DNA from: CAZYBO01 sp964645205 | GTDB taxonomy: Bacteria; Pseudomonadota; Alphaproteobacteria; Rickettsiales; SXRF01 | DNA length: 64,000 bases | Direction of reading: 5' to 3' | NCBI GenBank assembly: GCA_964645205.1 | Contig: CAZYBO010000001.1 | Coordinates: forward strand, 1-64,000 | Shown here: piece after piece, positions 54,466 to 63,712 of the stretch | Layout: every line of letters starts with the position of its first letter | How positions within the stretch are numbered: position 1 is the stretch's first letter | Notes under the pieces: generated by a model | Seen by the model: only the letters and a program-made list of their open reading frames with translations | The model's database searches: none | Told to the model about the DNA's origin: nothing | Made by a program: the position numbers and the translations under genes

Positions 54466-55902
54466 GTGAGAATTGCTGTCGTTGCGCTTCTGGGCGCTGC
54501 TCTCGTACCTGCTTCCATGACCATGGCGGCAAGCAACTACTATATTGAGCTGGGCAGCGAGGTGAGCGAAGAAGGCGCGGTGACGCAGTGGCAGGAGCTT
54601 TCTTCCCAATACCGCGATGTGCTGGGCGACCTGCAATTCAATCCCTCCACCGTAATCCAATCCGATAACAAGGTTGTCACCCGTATTCAGGCAGGCCCGG
54701 TTGAAAGCAAGGCGAAAGCGCAAAAGCTCTGCGCGCGTCTGTTTGAAGACGGCACGCCCTGTTTCGTCGTGGAAGGCGAACGCATGCCGCCGCGCCCGCA
54801 GGAGCCGGAACAGGAAGCCGAAGAAAACGTAACCACGCAGGATAGCGGCGGCGAAGAATTGCTGGCGTCTGCAAGCGAAGCGCCGCAGGAAGCAACGGCT
54901 GCAAATGAAAAACCAGCCGTTGAGGACGACAGCGATGAAGGCTTCATGCCGTGGCTGTTCGGCAGCAGCAGCGAAAAGCAGGCCGAAGCGCCCACGACCG
55001 CGACGGAAGCGAAAGTCGATGTAGCCGAAGCGATCCGCGTGCCGTTGACTGAAAAAGAAGAACCTACCGAAGAACCGAAAGTAGAGCCGGTGTTCGCCGC
55101 CGAGATGCCGCCGCAAGCTGCGCCGGAACCGAAGCCGGAACCCAAGCCGCAGTCGCTCCCGCCGCAACCCGTGCAGCGCGTTGCGCCGCCGAAGCCCGTG
55201 CAGGCGGCAGCGCCTGAACCTGTTGTGCAGCAAGAGCAAGCCGCCGAACCTGCCGCAGCAGCCGAGCAAGGTTGGCTCAGCGTGTCCGCTTTTGAAGATG
55301 AAGAAGGCGCAACCGCCCTGTGGCAGGATGCCCGTGCCGCGTCTCCCTCGCAGGCCGCCGGTCTTCGCGTGCGTATCGTCAAGCCGCTGATGAACCGTGG
55401 TGGCCGCCCGGTGGTGAAGTTGAGCGTAGGCCCGTTCCCCGCCGAAACTGACGCGCTGAATTTCTGCGCCACCGCGATCAAGCCGGTCAACGGCGCATTG
55501 AATTGCCGCTTTGAAACCAGTGAACCGCCCGCCAGCGCGCAAATGCGCGCGCCGCGCTACGAGCACAGCAATCTCTATGAAGCCCGCCGCCGCATGCTGC
55601 TCAACAACCGCGCCGCCCGCCGTGCCGAGCGTTATGTTCCCCATGCGGTCGCAGAAAAACAATACTGGGCGCAGGTCGTGACGGCCGCCACGCAGGTCGA
55701 TGCGCTTCGCCAATGGGAGCGCCTGCGCGCCGCGCACCCCAACCTGCTCGACGGATTGCGCAGCAGCGTTTCCGCTTCGCTTGCAGGCCGTGCGAAATAC
55801 TCCGTGCGGATCGGCCCCATCGGTAACCGCGCCGAGGCGGTCAGCCTGTGCGATAGCCTGAAAGAACAGGGAGTTAGCTGCTCAATTTTCTCCAACATGT
55901 AA
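54466..55902 (+). CDS. Exported protein with multiple SPOR domains
   Basis: A 478-residue protein starting at GTG with GAGG five bases upstream. Signal peptide residues 1-22. Three SPOR-like domains: near 24-106 (YYIELGSEVSEEGAVTQW to GTPCFVV), near 265-350 (GWLSVSAFEDEEGATALWQD) and at the C-terminus (YWAQVVTAATQVDALRQWER to EQGVSCSIF). Long Pro/Glu/Gln-rich linkers separate them. SPOR domains bind denuded septal peptidoglycan, so a cell-wall or division role is likely. The frame is open further upstream but that part overlaps tRNA-Cys. Confidence 0.88.
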   Translation: MRIAVVALLGAALVPASMTMAASNYYIELGSEVSEEGAVTQWQELSSQYRDVLGDLQFNPSTVIQSDNKVVTRIQAGPVESKAKAQKLCARLFEDGTPCFVVEGERMPPRPQEPEQEAEENVTTQDSGGEELLASASEAPQEATAANEKPAVEDDSDEGFMPWLFGSSSEKQAEAPTTATEAKVDVAEAIRVPLTEKEEPTEEPKVEPVFAAEMPPQAAPEPKPEPKPQSLPPQPVQRVAPPKPVQAAAPEPVVQQEQAAEPAAAAEQGWLSVSAFEDEEGATALWQDARAASPSQAAGLRVRIVKPLMNRGGRPVVKLSVGPFPAETDALNFCATAIKPVNGALNCRFETSEPPASAQMRAPRYEHSNLYEARRRMLLNNRAARRAERYVPHAVAEKQYWAQVVTAATQVDALRQWERLRAAHPNLLDGLRSSVSASLAGRAKYSVRIGPIGNRAEAVSLCDSLKEQGVSCSIFSNM

Positions 55903-55908
55903 ACAACG

Positions 55909-55961
55909 CCCGCCCGCGAAAAAATGCAAATAATTGCTGGTATTCGCAGGCGGGTTTTGTT
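55909..55961 (+). terminator. Terminator after the SPOR gene
   Basis: A 12-bp stem with one mismatch (55909-55920 with 55943-55954), a 22-nt loop, and TTTTGTT directly after. It ends the SPOR transcript before tRNA-Asn. Confidence 0.65.
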
Positions 55962-56003
55962 ATACAGTCGCGTCCCGCCACAAACGGCGCGACATACCGG
56001 TAT

Positions 56004-56078
56004 TCCGCGATAGCTCAGCGGTAGAGCTCTCGACTGTTAATCGAGTGGTCGCTGGTTCGAATCCAGCTCGCGGAGCCA
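56004..56078 (+). tRNA. tRNA-Asn (GTT)
   Basis: Acceptor TCCGCGA with TCGCGGA, D-arm TAGCTCAGCGGTAGAGC, anticodon arm CTCGA-CTGTTAA-TCGAG giving anticodon GTT, T-arm GCTGGTTCGAATCCAGC, discriminator G and encoded CCA. The convergent gene at 56097 ends 18 nt later. Confidence 0.96.
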
Positions 56079-56096
56079 TTTCCCAGAGATTAGTAT

Positions 56097-59000
56097 CTAG
56101 CGCTGCATCGGTTTCCCGGCACCGCTTTCTTTAGACGGCGCAAACCGCCCGGCTGCGACCGTGATACCCGCTTCCTTCGCGAACGCCTGTTGTTCGGCTG
56201 TGCGGCAGGCGGCGTCGAACATGCTGACTACGGAGCGTGAGTCGTAGCGTTGCAGGGCTTTGCGCTGGTGTTGACCACTTTTCTCGAAGGCAGGGTCGCG
56301 TTGCGGGCGGTAGGCTTCCTGCACCGCGCTGATGAATCCTGTATGTACCGCCTCGCGGAATTTTTCGGCAAGCGCCGTTTCTTCGCCTGCGGGAAGGGAG
56401 GCGCCTATCGTCACTTCGCGTTGCAGCGGCGAACCGTGGCGAAGGCCGGGCGTGTCCTGAAGGAACTGCGTGCCGTCCGCGCGCTGCACGCCGAGCGTAA
56501 ATGCTCCGCCATCGCCCACTTCCGACGCGCGCACGGAAAGCTGGTGCACATAACCGAGTTCGTCCTTGATGCGGTCGAGCCGCGTCCAGTCCATGTTTTG
56601 CGTTTTGCCCAGATGCTCTTCGTTGAATTGCATCAGTCGGTGATTTTCGCCCAATTGCCAATGCGCTTTCGGATGTTCGACGGCATGGCGTTCCAATCCG
56701 GTTTTAAGATGCGAGGTCACTTCATCGATACGCCGCAACACCGTATCGGCATCCCGGATATGGGTGTTGACGCTGGTCTTGGCGATTTCCTTTCCGTCGA
56801 GGCGGATGGAAACAGGAACGCTCCAATAGGCGTTGGGCGTGCCTTCGAGCCTCGGATTTTCAACATGCAGCGTCGTTTTTTCGCCTTCGGGTCCGGCTAT
56901 TTTCACGGCAATATCGTTCTGCACCGATGGATGGTCGCGCAGGTCGATGGATTGCGCCTGCTCCCATGCTTTCCCCTTCTGCATAACTACGTTCTGCAGC
57001 CACACGCGCACATCCTGTCCGGTCAGGTGGCGGCTGCCCTCGCGCATTTGTTCCAGATGGTCGAGGATCATGAGGCGGCGGCGGTTGGCTTCGTCGAAAT
57101 CGCCGTCCTGCTGCACGCCCAGCGGAATCGCCACTTCGGTGCGCGATTCCTTGTCGGGAAATATCAGCTTCAGGGTAAATACCCCGCCGCGCTTGAAGAT
57201 ACGCCCCGCGAGCCCATCGGCTTCGGCGCGGTTGGGGTCGATCATGGGGGCGGCGTTAGGCAGGAAATCGTCGTCGGTGGCGACATAATGGCCTTCGTGC
57301 AGGCGGCGGTGTTCAATAACTTTCTGCGTGTTCAGTATATGGCTTTGCAGGCGTTTTTTAGTATCCAGCGCGCGTTCAAGGCTAGGTTCCCTCAGCAGCA
57401 GCGTATCGCTGCAGGTTTCGACGCGGCGATGGCCGTTCCCGTTTACCCAGCGCGAAAGATGCAACGTCACGGCATGACCCGGCTGCATGTCGAGGTTGCA
57501 ACGGAACATGTTGAACGGCGGATTGTCCTGCAACCGTTCGCTCACGAAAGTTTCCGCGCGTTTGCGCAGGCTTTCCCACTCCGCGGCATTGCGATCGGCG
57601 GCGGGAGGAGGGGGCGCAAGGTGGACGGGCACGTCTTTGCCCGCATCCGCAAATGCCTGTCGCAGCGCTTTAGATGCAGTTTGCTGCAATTCTTCCTGCA
57701 GCATGGCTTGCGTCTGCGCGTCGGGAATATCTCTTTTTCGTTCCGGATAAAGCAACGCATATGCCGCCCGTGCATCGGCGATCAGCTCCGGTGTGCCGAG
57801 CGCGGCGATCATGAGCAATTGCGCCTGCGGCAGTTGCTTGCCAAGGCGCTTATGCCCTTCGCGGTTATTCTCGATCAGCTTATCGCGCAGTCCCGGCGTA
57901 GTAAGTTCCGGTGCGATTTTTTCTATCGGGTCGGAAATGGCGCTGAGTATCGCATCGCGGGTTTTGGTGCGCAGTGCTGCATCCATCTCCGGTAATGGCG
58001 CGCCCGTGCAGATATGATCGAGGATACGTAGCGTATTTCCATCGCGCTCTTTAAATAACAGGTCGCCCAGCTCCTGATGCGGCTGGAAATTGGCGTTGAG
58101 CGATTTGGTCATCGGTTCGAGCTGTGCCCATGCTTCCACCAGTTCTTTTTCCGGCGCAGGGTTTGTGCGCGTGGCGCGCGTCGCGATGCTTTGTAGGCGT
58201 GAGGGCAGGGCATAAGGAAGATGTTTGAGTAGCGCTTTTTCGCGCTCGCGTGTACGCTCTTCTTCCAGCGCGTGCAATGCTTCTGCTGATTGCGGTTTCA
58301 CTGCCGCTGCGGGAGATGTTTCGTTATTCATGTGCCTTGGAGCAGCGGCTTCGATGGCCTCCAATGCGTTGACGATGACAGGAATTTCATGACCTACTTC
58401 ACGCAGGTATCGTTCATTTTCAAATCCTTTACGTCTGCCCGCAGTTTGGATCGCGATAAACAATGCGTTGGAGAAGTAAACGGATACGGAGCCTGTTTCA
58501 AAACTATTAAAATCGCTTTTCCAGTTGGCGAACGTTCCTGCCTTATCCATCAGGGGTTTGCCATCTGCGAATTCTTGTAGGAAGTTTTGGTGTTTGGCCT
58601 TCCTTGGAATCGCTTTGTTTCTTGCCATCGCGTGAAATCTATCAAGGACATATGTTTCGAGTTCATCAGTCGAAGTGGGACGGCTAATATCCTGAAAGCG
58701 TCCGAAGCGTTCATTGATGGTGTTGACGATTTCTGAGACGAAGAGAGGCTCTTGTTTTTGTGCGTCTCTATACAAAGCTAGAAAATGATCGGCATTTTTA
58801 TATGGCCTCAGGGTTTTGACATCTATCAGCCCCTTTTCATCTAAAGCCGCCAAAAGGTGAGCATACCGTTTTGCTCCCGACGTTAGATCCGGCGATTTCA
58901 TCATCACCTGTGTCATGAAATGTGGTTTCAGTTTTACGAGCATCCCGATATGCGCAGATTCGCCTGCCATCAGGCACTGGTTCATCAGGCTCAGGCGAAA

Positions 59001-59135
59001 ATAACGATCGAATTCGTCTGCGCTGAGATCAAATTTATCGAGGCATCGGTTGATGGCTTCAAAAACCTTGCGCTGCTCAGGCGCGCATCGGTCGGAGATA
59101 ATAAAATGGCGCTGGGGGGCGCTGCTGTCGACCAT
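56097..59135 (-). CDS. Large lineage-specific protein with repeated C-terminal units
   Basis: A 1012-residue protein with no recognised domain, signal peptide or transmembrane segment. The N-terminal half is mostly helical. The C-terminal half shows about four diverged units, each a beta hairpin then a charged helix: residues about 554-600 (VTLHLSRWVNGNGHRRVET), 650-697 (VFTLKLIFPDKESRTEVAIP), 769-812 (YWSVPVSIRLDGKEIAKTSV) and 877-933 (AFTLGVQRADGTQFLQ). High Arg/Glu/Gln content. It may be an effector or structural protein, but nothing shows this directly. Part of a minus-strand block ending at groEL. Confidence 0.7.
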   Translation of the reverse strand: MVDSSAPQRHFIISDRCAPEQRKVFEAINRCLDKFDLSADEFDRYFRLSLMNQCLMAGESAHIGMLVKLKPHFMTQVMMKSPDLTSGAKRYAHLLAALDEKGLIDVKTLRPYKNADHFLALYRDAQKQEPLFVSEIVNTINERFGRFQDISRPTSTDELETYVLDRFHAMARNKAIPRKAKHQNFLQEFADGKPLMDKAGTFANWKSDFNSFETGSVSVYFSNALFIAIQTAGRRKGFENERYLREVGHEIPVIVNALEAIEAAAPRHMNNETSPAAAVKPQSAEALHALEEERTREREKALLKHLPYALPSRLQSIATRATRTNPAPEKELVEAWAQLEPMTKSLNANFQPHQELGDLLFKERDGNTLRILDHICTGAPLPEMDAALRTKTRDAILSAISDPIEKIAPELTTPGLRDKLIENNREGHKRLGKQLPQAQLLMIAALGTPELIADARAAYALLYPERKRDIPDAQTQAMLQEELQQTASKALRQAFADAGKDVPVHLAPPPPAADRNAAEWESLRKRAETFVSERLQDNPPFNMFRCNLDMQPGHAVTLHLSRWVNGNGHRRVETCSDTLLLREPSLERALDTKKRLQSHILNTQKVIEHRRLHEGHYVATDDDFLPNAAPMIDPNRAEADGLAGRIFKRGGVFTLKLIFPDKESRTEVAIPLGVQQDGDFDEANRRRLMILDHLEQMREGSRHLTGQDVRVWLQNVVMQKGKAWEQAQSIDLRDHPSVQNDIAVKIAGPEGEKTTLHVENPRLEGTPNAYWSVPVSIRLDGKEIAKTSVNTHIRDADTVLRRIDEVTSHLKTGLERHAVEHPKAHWQLGENHRLMQFNEEHLGKTQNMDWTRLDRIKDELGYVHQLSVRASEVGDGGAFTLGVQRADGTQFLQDTPGLRHGSPLQREVTIGASLPAGEETALAEKFREAVHTGFISAVQEAYRPQRDPAFEKSGQHQRKALQRYDSRSVVSMFDAACRTAEQQAFAKEAGITVAAGRFAPSKESGAGKPMQR

Positions 59136-59260
59136 ACAAAATCCGCGTAAAATCTTTCAATTATGAAAGGTTAACAGATCGGCCGCGGCGCATACAGTGA
59201 AGGTTTTGTTACAGCGATATGACGAAAGTAAGAAAAAATAATCGTAGTCAATACAGCCAC

Positions 59261-61177
59261 TTATTGGCTTGTATCCTTATGATCCATAAACCGTATGCGG
59301 TTGCTGGTGAAGAACACCGTGACGGTGACGACGCCGGTGGCGGTGCGCTGGCAGTCTATGTAGCCGTGGTGCAGGGCGACGAGGGCTTTTGAGAGTTCCA
59401 GGCTCAGGTCGCTGCGTTCGGTCATTTCCTCGCTGTGCCTGCCTACGATGGCCTGATAGGTGCTTGTGCGCATCAGCTCCTCTGCCATGGCGGATAGCTC
59501 GGAAGAGGATGCCTGTTTCTTTGCGTCGGTTGAAATCACGATGGCGAAGAATTGGCGATCCTTATTTTCATTGAGCAGCAGCGCTTCCAGCGACATCGTG
59601 CTTTCCGGCAGCATGTGCTGGATAGCGTAGAGCATGATGTTCATGATGATCTGCTGCAGGCGGAATTCATCGGCCACCAGCCTCGGCAGCGGCTCCTGCA
59701 TTTTTACCTTTACCGTGAGCCGGTCGGCCTGCAGGCGATCGGCGAGGAAGCGCAGCGTCTTATTGACCACGGCTTGCACATCCACCGGTTTTTCGGTCAA
59801 CTCCACATAATCCGTCTCCGCTTTCGACAGCATCAGCAAATCCTGAATCTGGTTGAGCAGCGTGTTGCCGGACTGGTAAATATCCGATGCATATTGGCGG
59901 TACTTGCGGTTCTCGATCGGGCCGTAGAGCTGGTCGCGCATTACCTGCGCGAAGCCAACGATATTGTTCAGCGGGTTGCGCATTTCTTGGCATACATAAG
60001 CGAGAAACTCGGTTTTGCTGCGCATGTTTAACTCAGCGCTGCCCTTGGCCTTGCGCAGTATGTGCGCCTTGTTACGCAGTTCGTCCTCCACGCGGCGGTT
60101 CTCGTCGATATATTCGCCGATGCGGTAAATCTGTTTTGAAAGTTCGCGTATTTCCTCCGGGCCTTCCACTACCGTCTGCATGCCGGTTTCGCCCTTGGCA
60201 ACGCCCGTGGCCATGGCGGTTAGCTTCAGCACCGGTTTTATGATACGGTTACGCATGATCCACAGGAAAATCACCAGAAACGACGAAATGGCGAGGAACT
60301 GGATGATGCGCGACCATAGCATGCCGCGCAGCGTTTCCGTGCTGTAATGCGAATCGTAGCTGAGCAGGATGACATACGGGTAATCCTGCGACACGCGGTA
60401 ATAGGAATAGGTATCCGTGCCGAAGAACAGGCTGCCCTGCGTGATGACGCCGGACTGGTTGTCGCTGAGTTTGGTGATGTCGCTGAGCTGCTGGTTGGGG
60501 AAGTTATGGCTTACGAAATCCTTGTCGTCAGAGACTTGCGTGAGCGTCAGCAACGTCTTGCTCATGATGGCGAAGCTGATGCCCTCACGCTTGACCAGCA
60601 TGGTCAGCTTCTCGGTAAGCGAGTTGATGTCGATGCTTATCATGATGGTGCCGATCAGCTTGCCCGTGTAGTCCGTAAGCCCCATCGCCACGGGAACCAC
60701 CCAGCGCCCCGACACGCGCCCCTCGATAGGGCGGCCGATATGCATTTTCCACGGCTCCGCGAAGGATTTCTTCACATAATCGCGGTCGGAGATGTTTACC
60801 GGCTCGTCGAGCACGCCCTTGTTACTGCTGACAACGACCTGCTGGTCGGTGCTGACCCATGAGAAGATGCTGTAGATATAGCCGCTATTGTCGAACGATT
60901 TAAGGATGCGTGCGAGCTTTACAAGATCGTTGTCATTGGCGACGATGATCTGACGCCCCAGCGCGGTGAGCATGTAATTCGCGCTCTGCATTTCGCTGGC
61001 GAGCGTGCGCTCGATGCGCTGCGATTCTTTTTCAAGATCGGTGATGATGCGTTCGGAATAGCTCGTGTAGGTAGTATAGGCCACTAGGCTCGACAGCAGC
61101 AGCAACACGAAAATAACCGCAGCCGAAAGCAGGGTGAAGTCGCGGAATAAGGAGGGCTGTCCCCAGTAACCTTTCAT
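59261..61177 (-). CDS. Sensor histidine kinase homologue lacking catalytic residues
   Basis: A 638-residue membrane sensor: helix near 16-38, periplasmic double-Cache domain (about 40-285, WVSTDQQVVVSSNKG and NISDRDYVKKSF), helix near 289-308, HAMP (310-362) and HisKA-like region (388-455). The H-box reads FLAYVCQEMRNPLNNIVGF: Gln397 (CAA) replaces the phospho-accepting His. In the ATPase part the N-box Asn is Tyr517 (QQIIMNIMLYAIQHM) and no DxGxG motif is seen. So it is most likely a signalling pseudokinase or a scaffold for another kinase. No response regulator is adjacent. Confidence 0.85.
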   Translation of the reverse strand: MKGYWGQPSLFRDFTLLSAAVIFVLLLLSSLVAYTTYTSYSERIITDLEKESQRIERTLASEMQSANYMLTALGRQIIVANDNDLVKLARILKSFDNSGYIYSIFSWVSTDQQVVVSSNKGVLDEPVNISDRDYVKKSFAEPWKMHIGRPIEGRVSGRWVVPVAMGLTDYTGKLIGTIMISIDINSLTEKLTMLVKREGISFAIMSKTLLTLTQVSDDKDFVSHNFPNQQLSDITKLSDNQSGVITQGSLFFGTDTYSYYRVSQDYPYVILLSYDSHYSTETLRGMLWSRIIQFLAISSFLVIFLWIMRNRIIKPVLKLTAMATGVAKGETGMQTVVEGPEEIRELSKQIYRIGEYIDENRRVEDELRNKAHILRKAKGSAELNMRSKTEFLAYVCQEMRNPLNNIVGFAQVMRDQLYGPIENRKYRQYASDIYQSGNTLLNQIQDLLMLSKAETDYVELTEKPVDVQAVVNKTLRFLADRLQADRLTVKVKMQEPLPRLVADEFRLQQIIMNIMLYAIQHMLPESTMSLEALLLNENKDRQFFAIVISTDAKKQASSSELSAMAEELMRTSTYQAIVGRHSEEMTERSDLSLELSKALVALHHGYIDCQRTATGVVTVTVFFTSNRIRFMDHKDTSQ

Positions 61178-61273
61178 GGGTGGTTAACCTTTCATGGGCG
61201 GCTGCTCGCGGGTTGGCGTTGAACGCTGGCGGTTGCCGGTACGCTACACTAACCGCGAAATGCTCGCAACGTT

Positions 61274-62362
61274 TTAGGTGGAAGCGCGGCCAAGCTGCGC
61301 CGATGCGTCCTCGGCGTTCCTGCGTTGGGCGGCAAGCATGCCGGCATAGGAATCGCCGACCCGTGGCTGGATGGTGCGCTGCGGGCGCATCGCAGGCTCA
61401 GGAGACTTTGCAAGATCAGGCTGCGGTACGGTTACAGAGGTGACGTAGCCGTTGATCGGCGCGCAATGGCTGGGATCGTTCACCCGTTTCTTGGCGGCGA
61501 ATTTGCTGGCGACTTCCAGCACCACGGATGAAATGACGCACAGGATGGTTTCCAGCCCGAGCAGGCGCGCGTAACGCTGGAAGGTTTCGTTGCTTTTCCA
61601 TTTATCGCCCGTGATGGCATTTACGGCTTTTTGCGACACTTCCTTGGCGGTTTTGGTGCCGTCCACGCCCAATATCCATGTGCCGAACGCGAACGTGCTG
61701 CCGACGGCGAGCGCGCGGCCGATCAGCAGGCTGGGCCATGATTGTTTCGGTTCGCACGCGATGGCGCGTTCGACTTCTTCATCGCGCGCTTTCACTTCTT
61801 CTGCGGTAAGTTTTTTGCTGCCGAACGTATCGAGCATGTGGTTCGCTTTTTTCGACAACGACGCGCGGTTATCCGTCAGCCAGCGCATGGGCAGGATGAG
61901 CAGCGTGCCGCCGATCAGCAGCGAGAAGGTGAGCAGCGAATTGGCTGCGCGCTGATGCGGCAGATGCGTTTCCGATTTGCCAGTCCAGAAACCTTTAATG
62001 GTTTTTTCTTCAAAATTAAAAAATTTCTGCCACCTGTCCGTCCACCTGTCGTAGCGTTCTTTGTGGAACACTTTATTGATAAGTTTTTTGTCCTTTACGC
62101 CATGCTCGAATTCATCGGCGATATACAGCGAAAGCGCTTCGTTCACGCCCAGTCCGACGCCGGTATAAATCCCGCGTTCGACCAGTTGCTCTCCGCCGGT
62201 TTTTTTTCGGGTGGAGTGCAGGCCTTCATCGTCGACGATAATGATTTCTTTTTCGGGTTTCACGGCTTTTCCGGGTGCAAGAGCGGGTTGGCGGGTAAGC
62301 GACGCCATCTCCACACCGGAGGCGGGGGCAATAAAGTTATTTTCTATTTTTATATCAGTCAT
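61274..62362 (-). CDS. Lineage-specific membrane protein, paralogue A
   Basis: A 362-residue protein with about four hydrophobic segments (near residues 70-85, 145-165, 212-232 and 270-292) between charged stretches. It matches the next upstream gene (62473-63525) in layout: RGIYTGVGLGVNEALSLYIA, a GGTLLILPMRWLTDNRASL helix, a KARDEEVERAIACEPKQSW loop and a C-terminal VVLEVASKFAAKKR helix. Family unknown; cytoplasmic-membrane location inferred. C-terminal 65 residues are Pro/Arg-rich. Confidence 0.65.
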   Translation of the reverse strand: MTDIKIENNFIAPASGVEMASLTRQPALAPGKAVKPEKEIIIVDDEGLHSTRKKTGGEQLVERGIYTGVGLGVNEALSLYIADEFEHGVKDKKLINKVFHKERYDRWTDRWQKFFNFEEKTIKGFWTGKSETHLPHQRAANSLLTFSLLIGGTLLILPMRWLTDNRASLSKKANHMLDTFGSKKLTAEEVKARDEEVERAIACEPKQSWPSLLIGRALAVGSTFAFGTWILGVDGTKTAKEVSQKAVNAITGDKWKSNETFQRYARLLGLETILCVISSVVLEVASKFAAKKRVNDPSHCAPINGYVTSVTVPQPDLAKSPEPAMRPQRTIQPRVGDSYAGMLAAQRRNAEDASAQLGRAST

Positions 62363-62472
62363 TTAACTCTTAAAAACACCTGCTATGGTGAAAAAACAAG
62401 CCGCTAACATCCCTTATTTATACCATATTGGCAACAAATCGTGTGTGAAGGTTTTGTGAAGAAAGCAGGTTT

Positions 62473-63525
62473 TCACATGGAAAGCGTGGTTTCCGGCTGG
62501 CCGGAGCGCTGGGTGAGCGCTTCCCGGAAGCCTGCCCCGGCTAGTTTTTTGGGCGCGCACCGCCCTGTAGCGCAAAGGGCTTTGGCGGCATATGCCTGTA
62601 CAATTCCCTTACCGTCCGCATCGTCTAGAACAGACATGGTCGCTGCAATCTCCGGGGCGGGTTTTACGACAGGTTGTTTTTTCCGCTTTCCTTCGAGTGC
62701 GGCCATGCACTTATAGGAAATTTCGTGGAAAATGGAATAAAAGATCGTCAAGCCGAAATCGAAGCCGATGGTGCGATGCAGGAAGTCCCAGTCGTTCTGC
62801 GGTTGCTTTTTGATATTCGGATCGCCTTCGAGATGTTCCAGCGTTTCGTGCATCAGCATTTTATTCGGCTTGATGCCGAGTTTTTTCATCGCCCATTTGC
62901 TGACATTTCCCAGCGGATCGTACAAATATTTGATCAGCGGTTTGTTGGTCGCCGGAATGGAGGAAATCGTGATCAGCGGCGCGATAGCGATGAATCGTGA
63001 AATCATGCCGGTCTTGAAACCTTTTTTCGGTTCTTCGTCGATGGCGCGGTAAGCGGCTTCAAATTGCGGGTCGTTTTTGACCTTTTCCTCGCCGTAGATT
63101 TTCTCGTCGAGCCAACGGATCACGCCCTTCTTGACGTTCCGGTTTTCCATGACGGTCATGATAGGGATGATCGCGAAACCGCCTGCCATGATGCCCGCGA
63201 ATTTCGTGCCCCACTTCGCACCTTCGGCGGTTGCCGCGTCTGTTTTAAGAAATGGCTTGAGAATGGCTTTGAACACGCCGGAAACAGGGTTGCCGAAATA
63301 TTTTTCACCACTGGGTTTCCGTGCCGACCAATAGGCGAACGCGACGCCGACGCTGGAATTGAGCAACCAGTCTATGCCGCGATAGGTGATTTCGTTATGG
63401 ATGCGCCGTCCTGCCGAGTGAAACGGCTTTGCGGCTTCGTTCGCAGGCGCAAGCGCCTGCTCCGCCTGCACTGGAGGTGTGGGCGTGAGGGCTGAATCCA
63501 AATATTCTTTTTTTACTTCAAGCAT
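62473..63525 (-). CDS. Lineage-specific membrane protein, paralogue B
   Basis: A 350-residue protein paralogous to 61274-62362: RGIDWLLNSSVGVAFAYWSA, FAGIMAGGFAIIPIMTVMEN, the loop NDPQFEAAYRAIDEEPKKGF, ISRFIAIAPLITISSIP and a C-terminal IFYSIFHEISYKCMAALEG region. About four hydrophobic segments. Function unknown. A small hairpin (arms 63544-63550 and 63557-63563) lies upstream of its start. The order B then A on one strand suggests a tandem duplication. Confidence 0.65.
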   Translation of the reverse strand: MLEVKKEYLDSALTPTPPVQAEQALAPANEAAKPFHSAGRRIHNEITYRGIDWLLNSSVGVAFAYWSARKPSGEKYFGNPVSGVFKAILKPFLKTDAATAEGAKWGTKFAGIMAGGFAIIPIMTVMENRNVKKGVIRWLDEKIYGEEKVKNDPQFEAAYRAIDEEPKKGFKTGMISRFIAIAPLITISSIPATNKPLIKYLYDPLGNVSKWAMKKLGIKPNKMLMHETLEHLEGDPNIKKQPQNDWDFLHRTIGFDFGLTIFYSIFHEISYKCMAALEGKRKKQPVVKPAPEIAATMSVLDDADGKGIVQAYAAKALCATGRCAPKKLAGAGFREALTQRSGQPETTLSM

Positions 63526-63660
63526 TTACAACAAATATCCATGGGTGGGAACACACTCCCACCTACGTACAGTATAGCATTATCCACTAGCCGTTTGTGT
63601 GAAAGTTTGATGACAAAAGCACACGAAAACCACGTAAATTAAGGAGTTTAAACCAATAAA

Positions 63661-63684
63661 AAGGGCGACCCGGAGGTCGCCCTT
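63661..63684 (-). terminator. Terminator of groEL
   Basis: A perfect 10-bp stem (63661-63670 with 63675-63684) with a CGGA loop, followed on the minus strand by TTTTTATT. It lies 29 nt past the groEL stop. The 150 nt between here and the next gene hold no other feature than the small hairpin near 63544-63563. Confidence 0.92.
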
Positions 63685-63712
63685 TTCAGTGTCGATAGCG
63701 GTGTAGCGGGGA

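Noticed and set aside
54421..55737. A 438-residue open frame antisense to the SPOR gene
   Set aside because: Composition (runs of Arg, Phe, Leu and Gly) is the mirror of the Glu/Pro/Ala-rich linker codons on the plus strand; the SPOR domains are the real signal.
56250..57995. A 581-residue plus-strand open frame within the 1012-residue gene
   Set aside because: Its residues mirror the opposite strand's codon use, there is no ribosome site, and the minus-strand frame is longer and more protein-like.
61180..61443. An 87-residue plus-strand open frame between the sensor gene and paralogue A
   Set aside because: Mostly antisense to the C-terminus of the minus-strand gene, with low-complexity Arg/Ala composition and no ribosome site.
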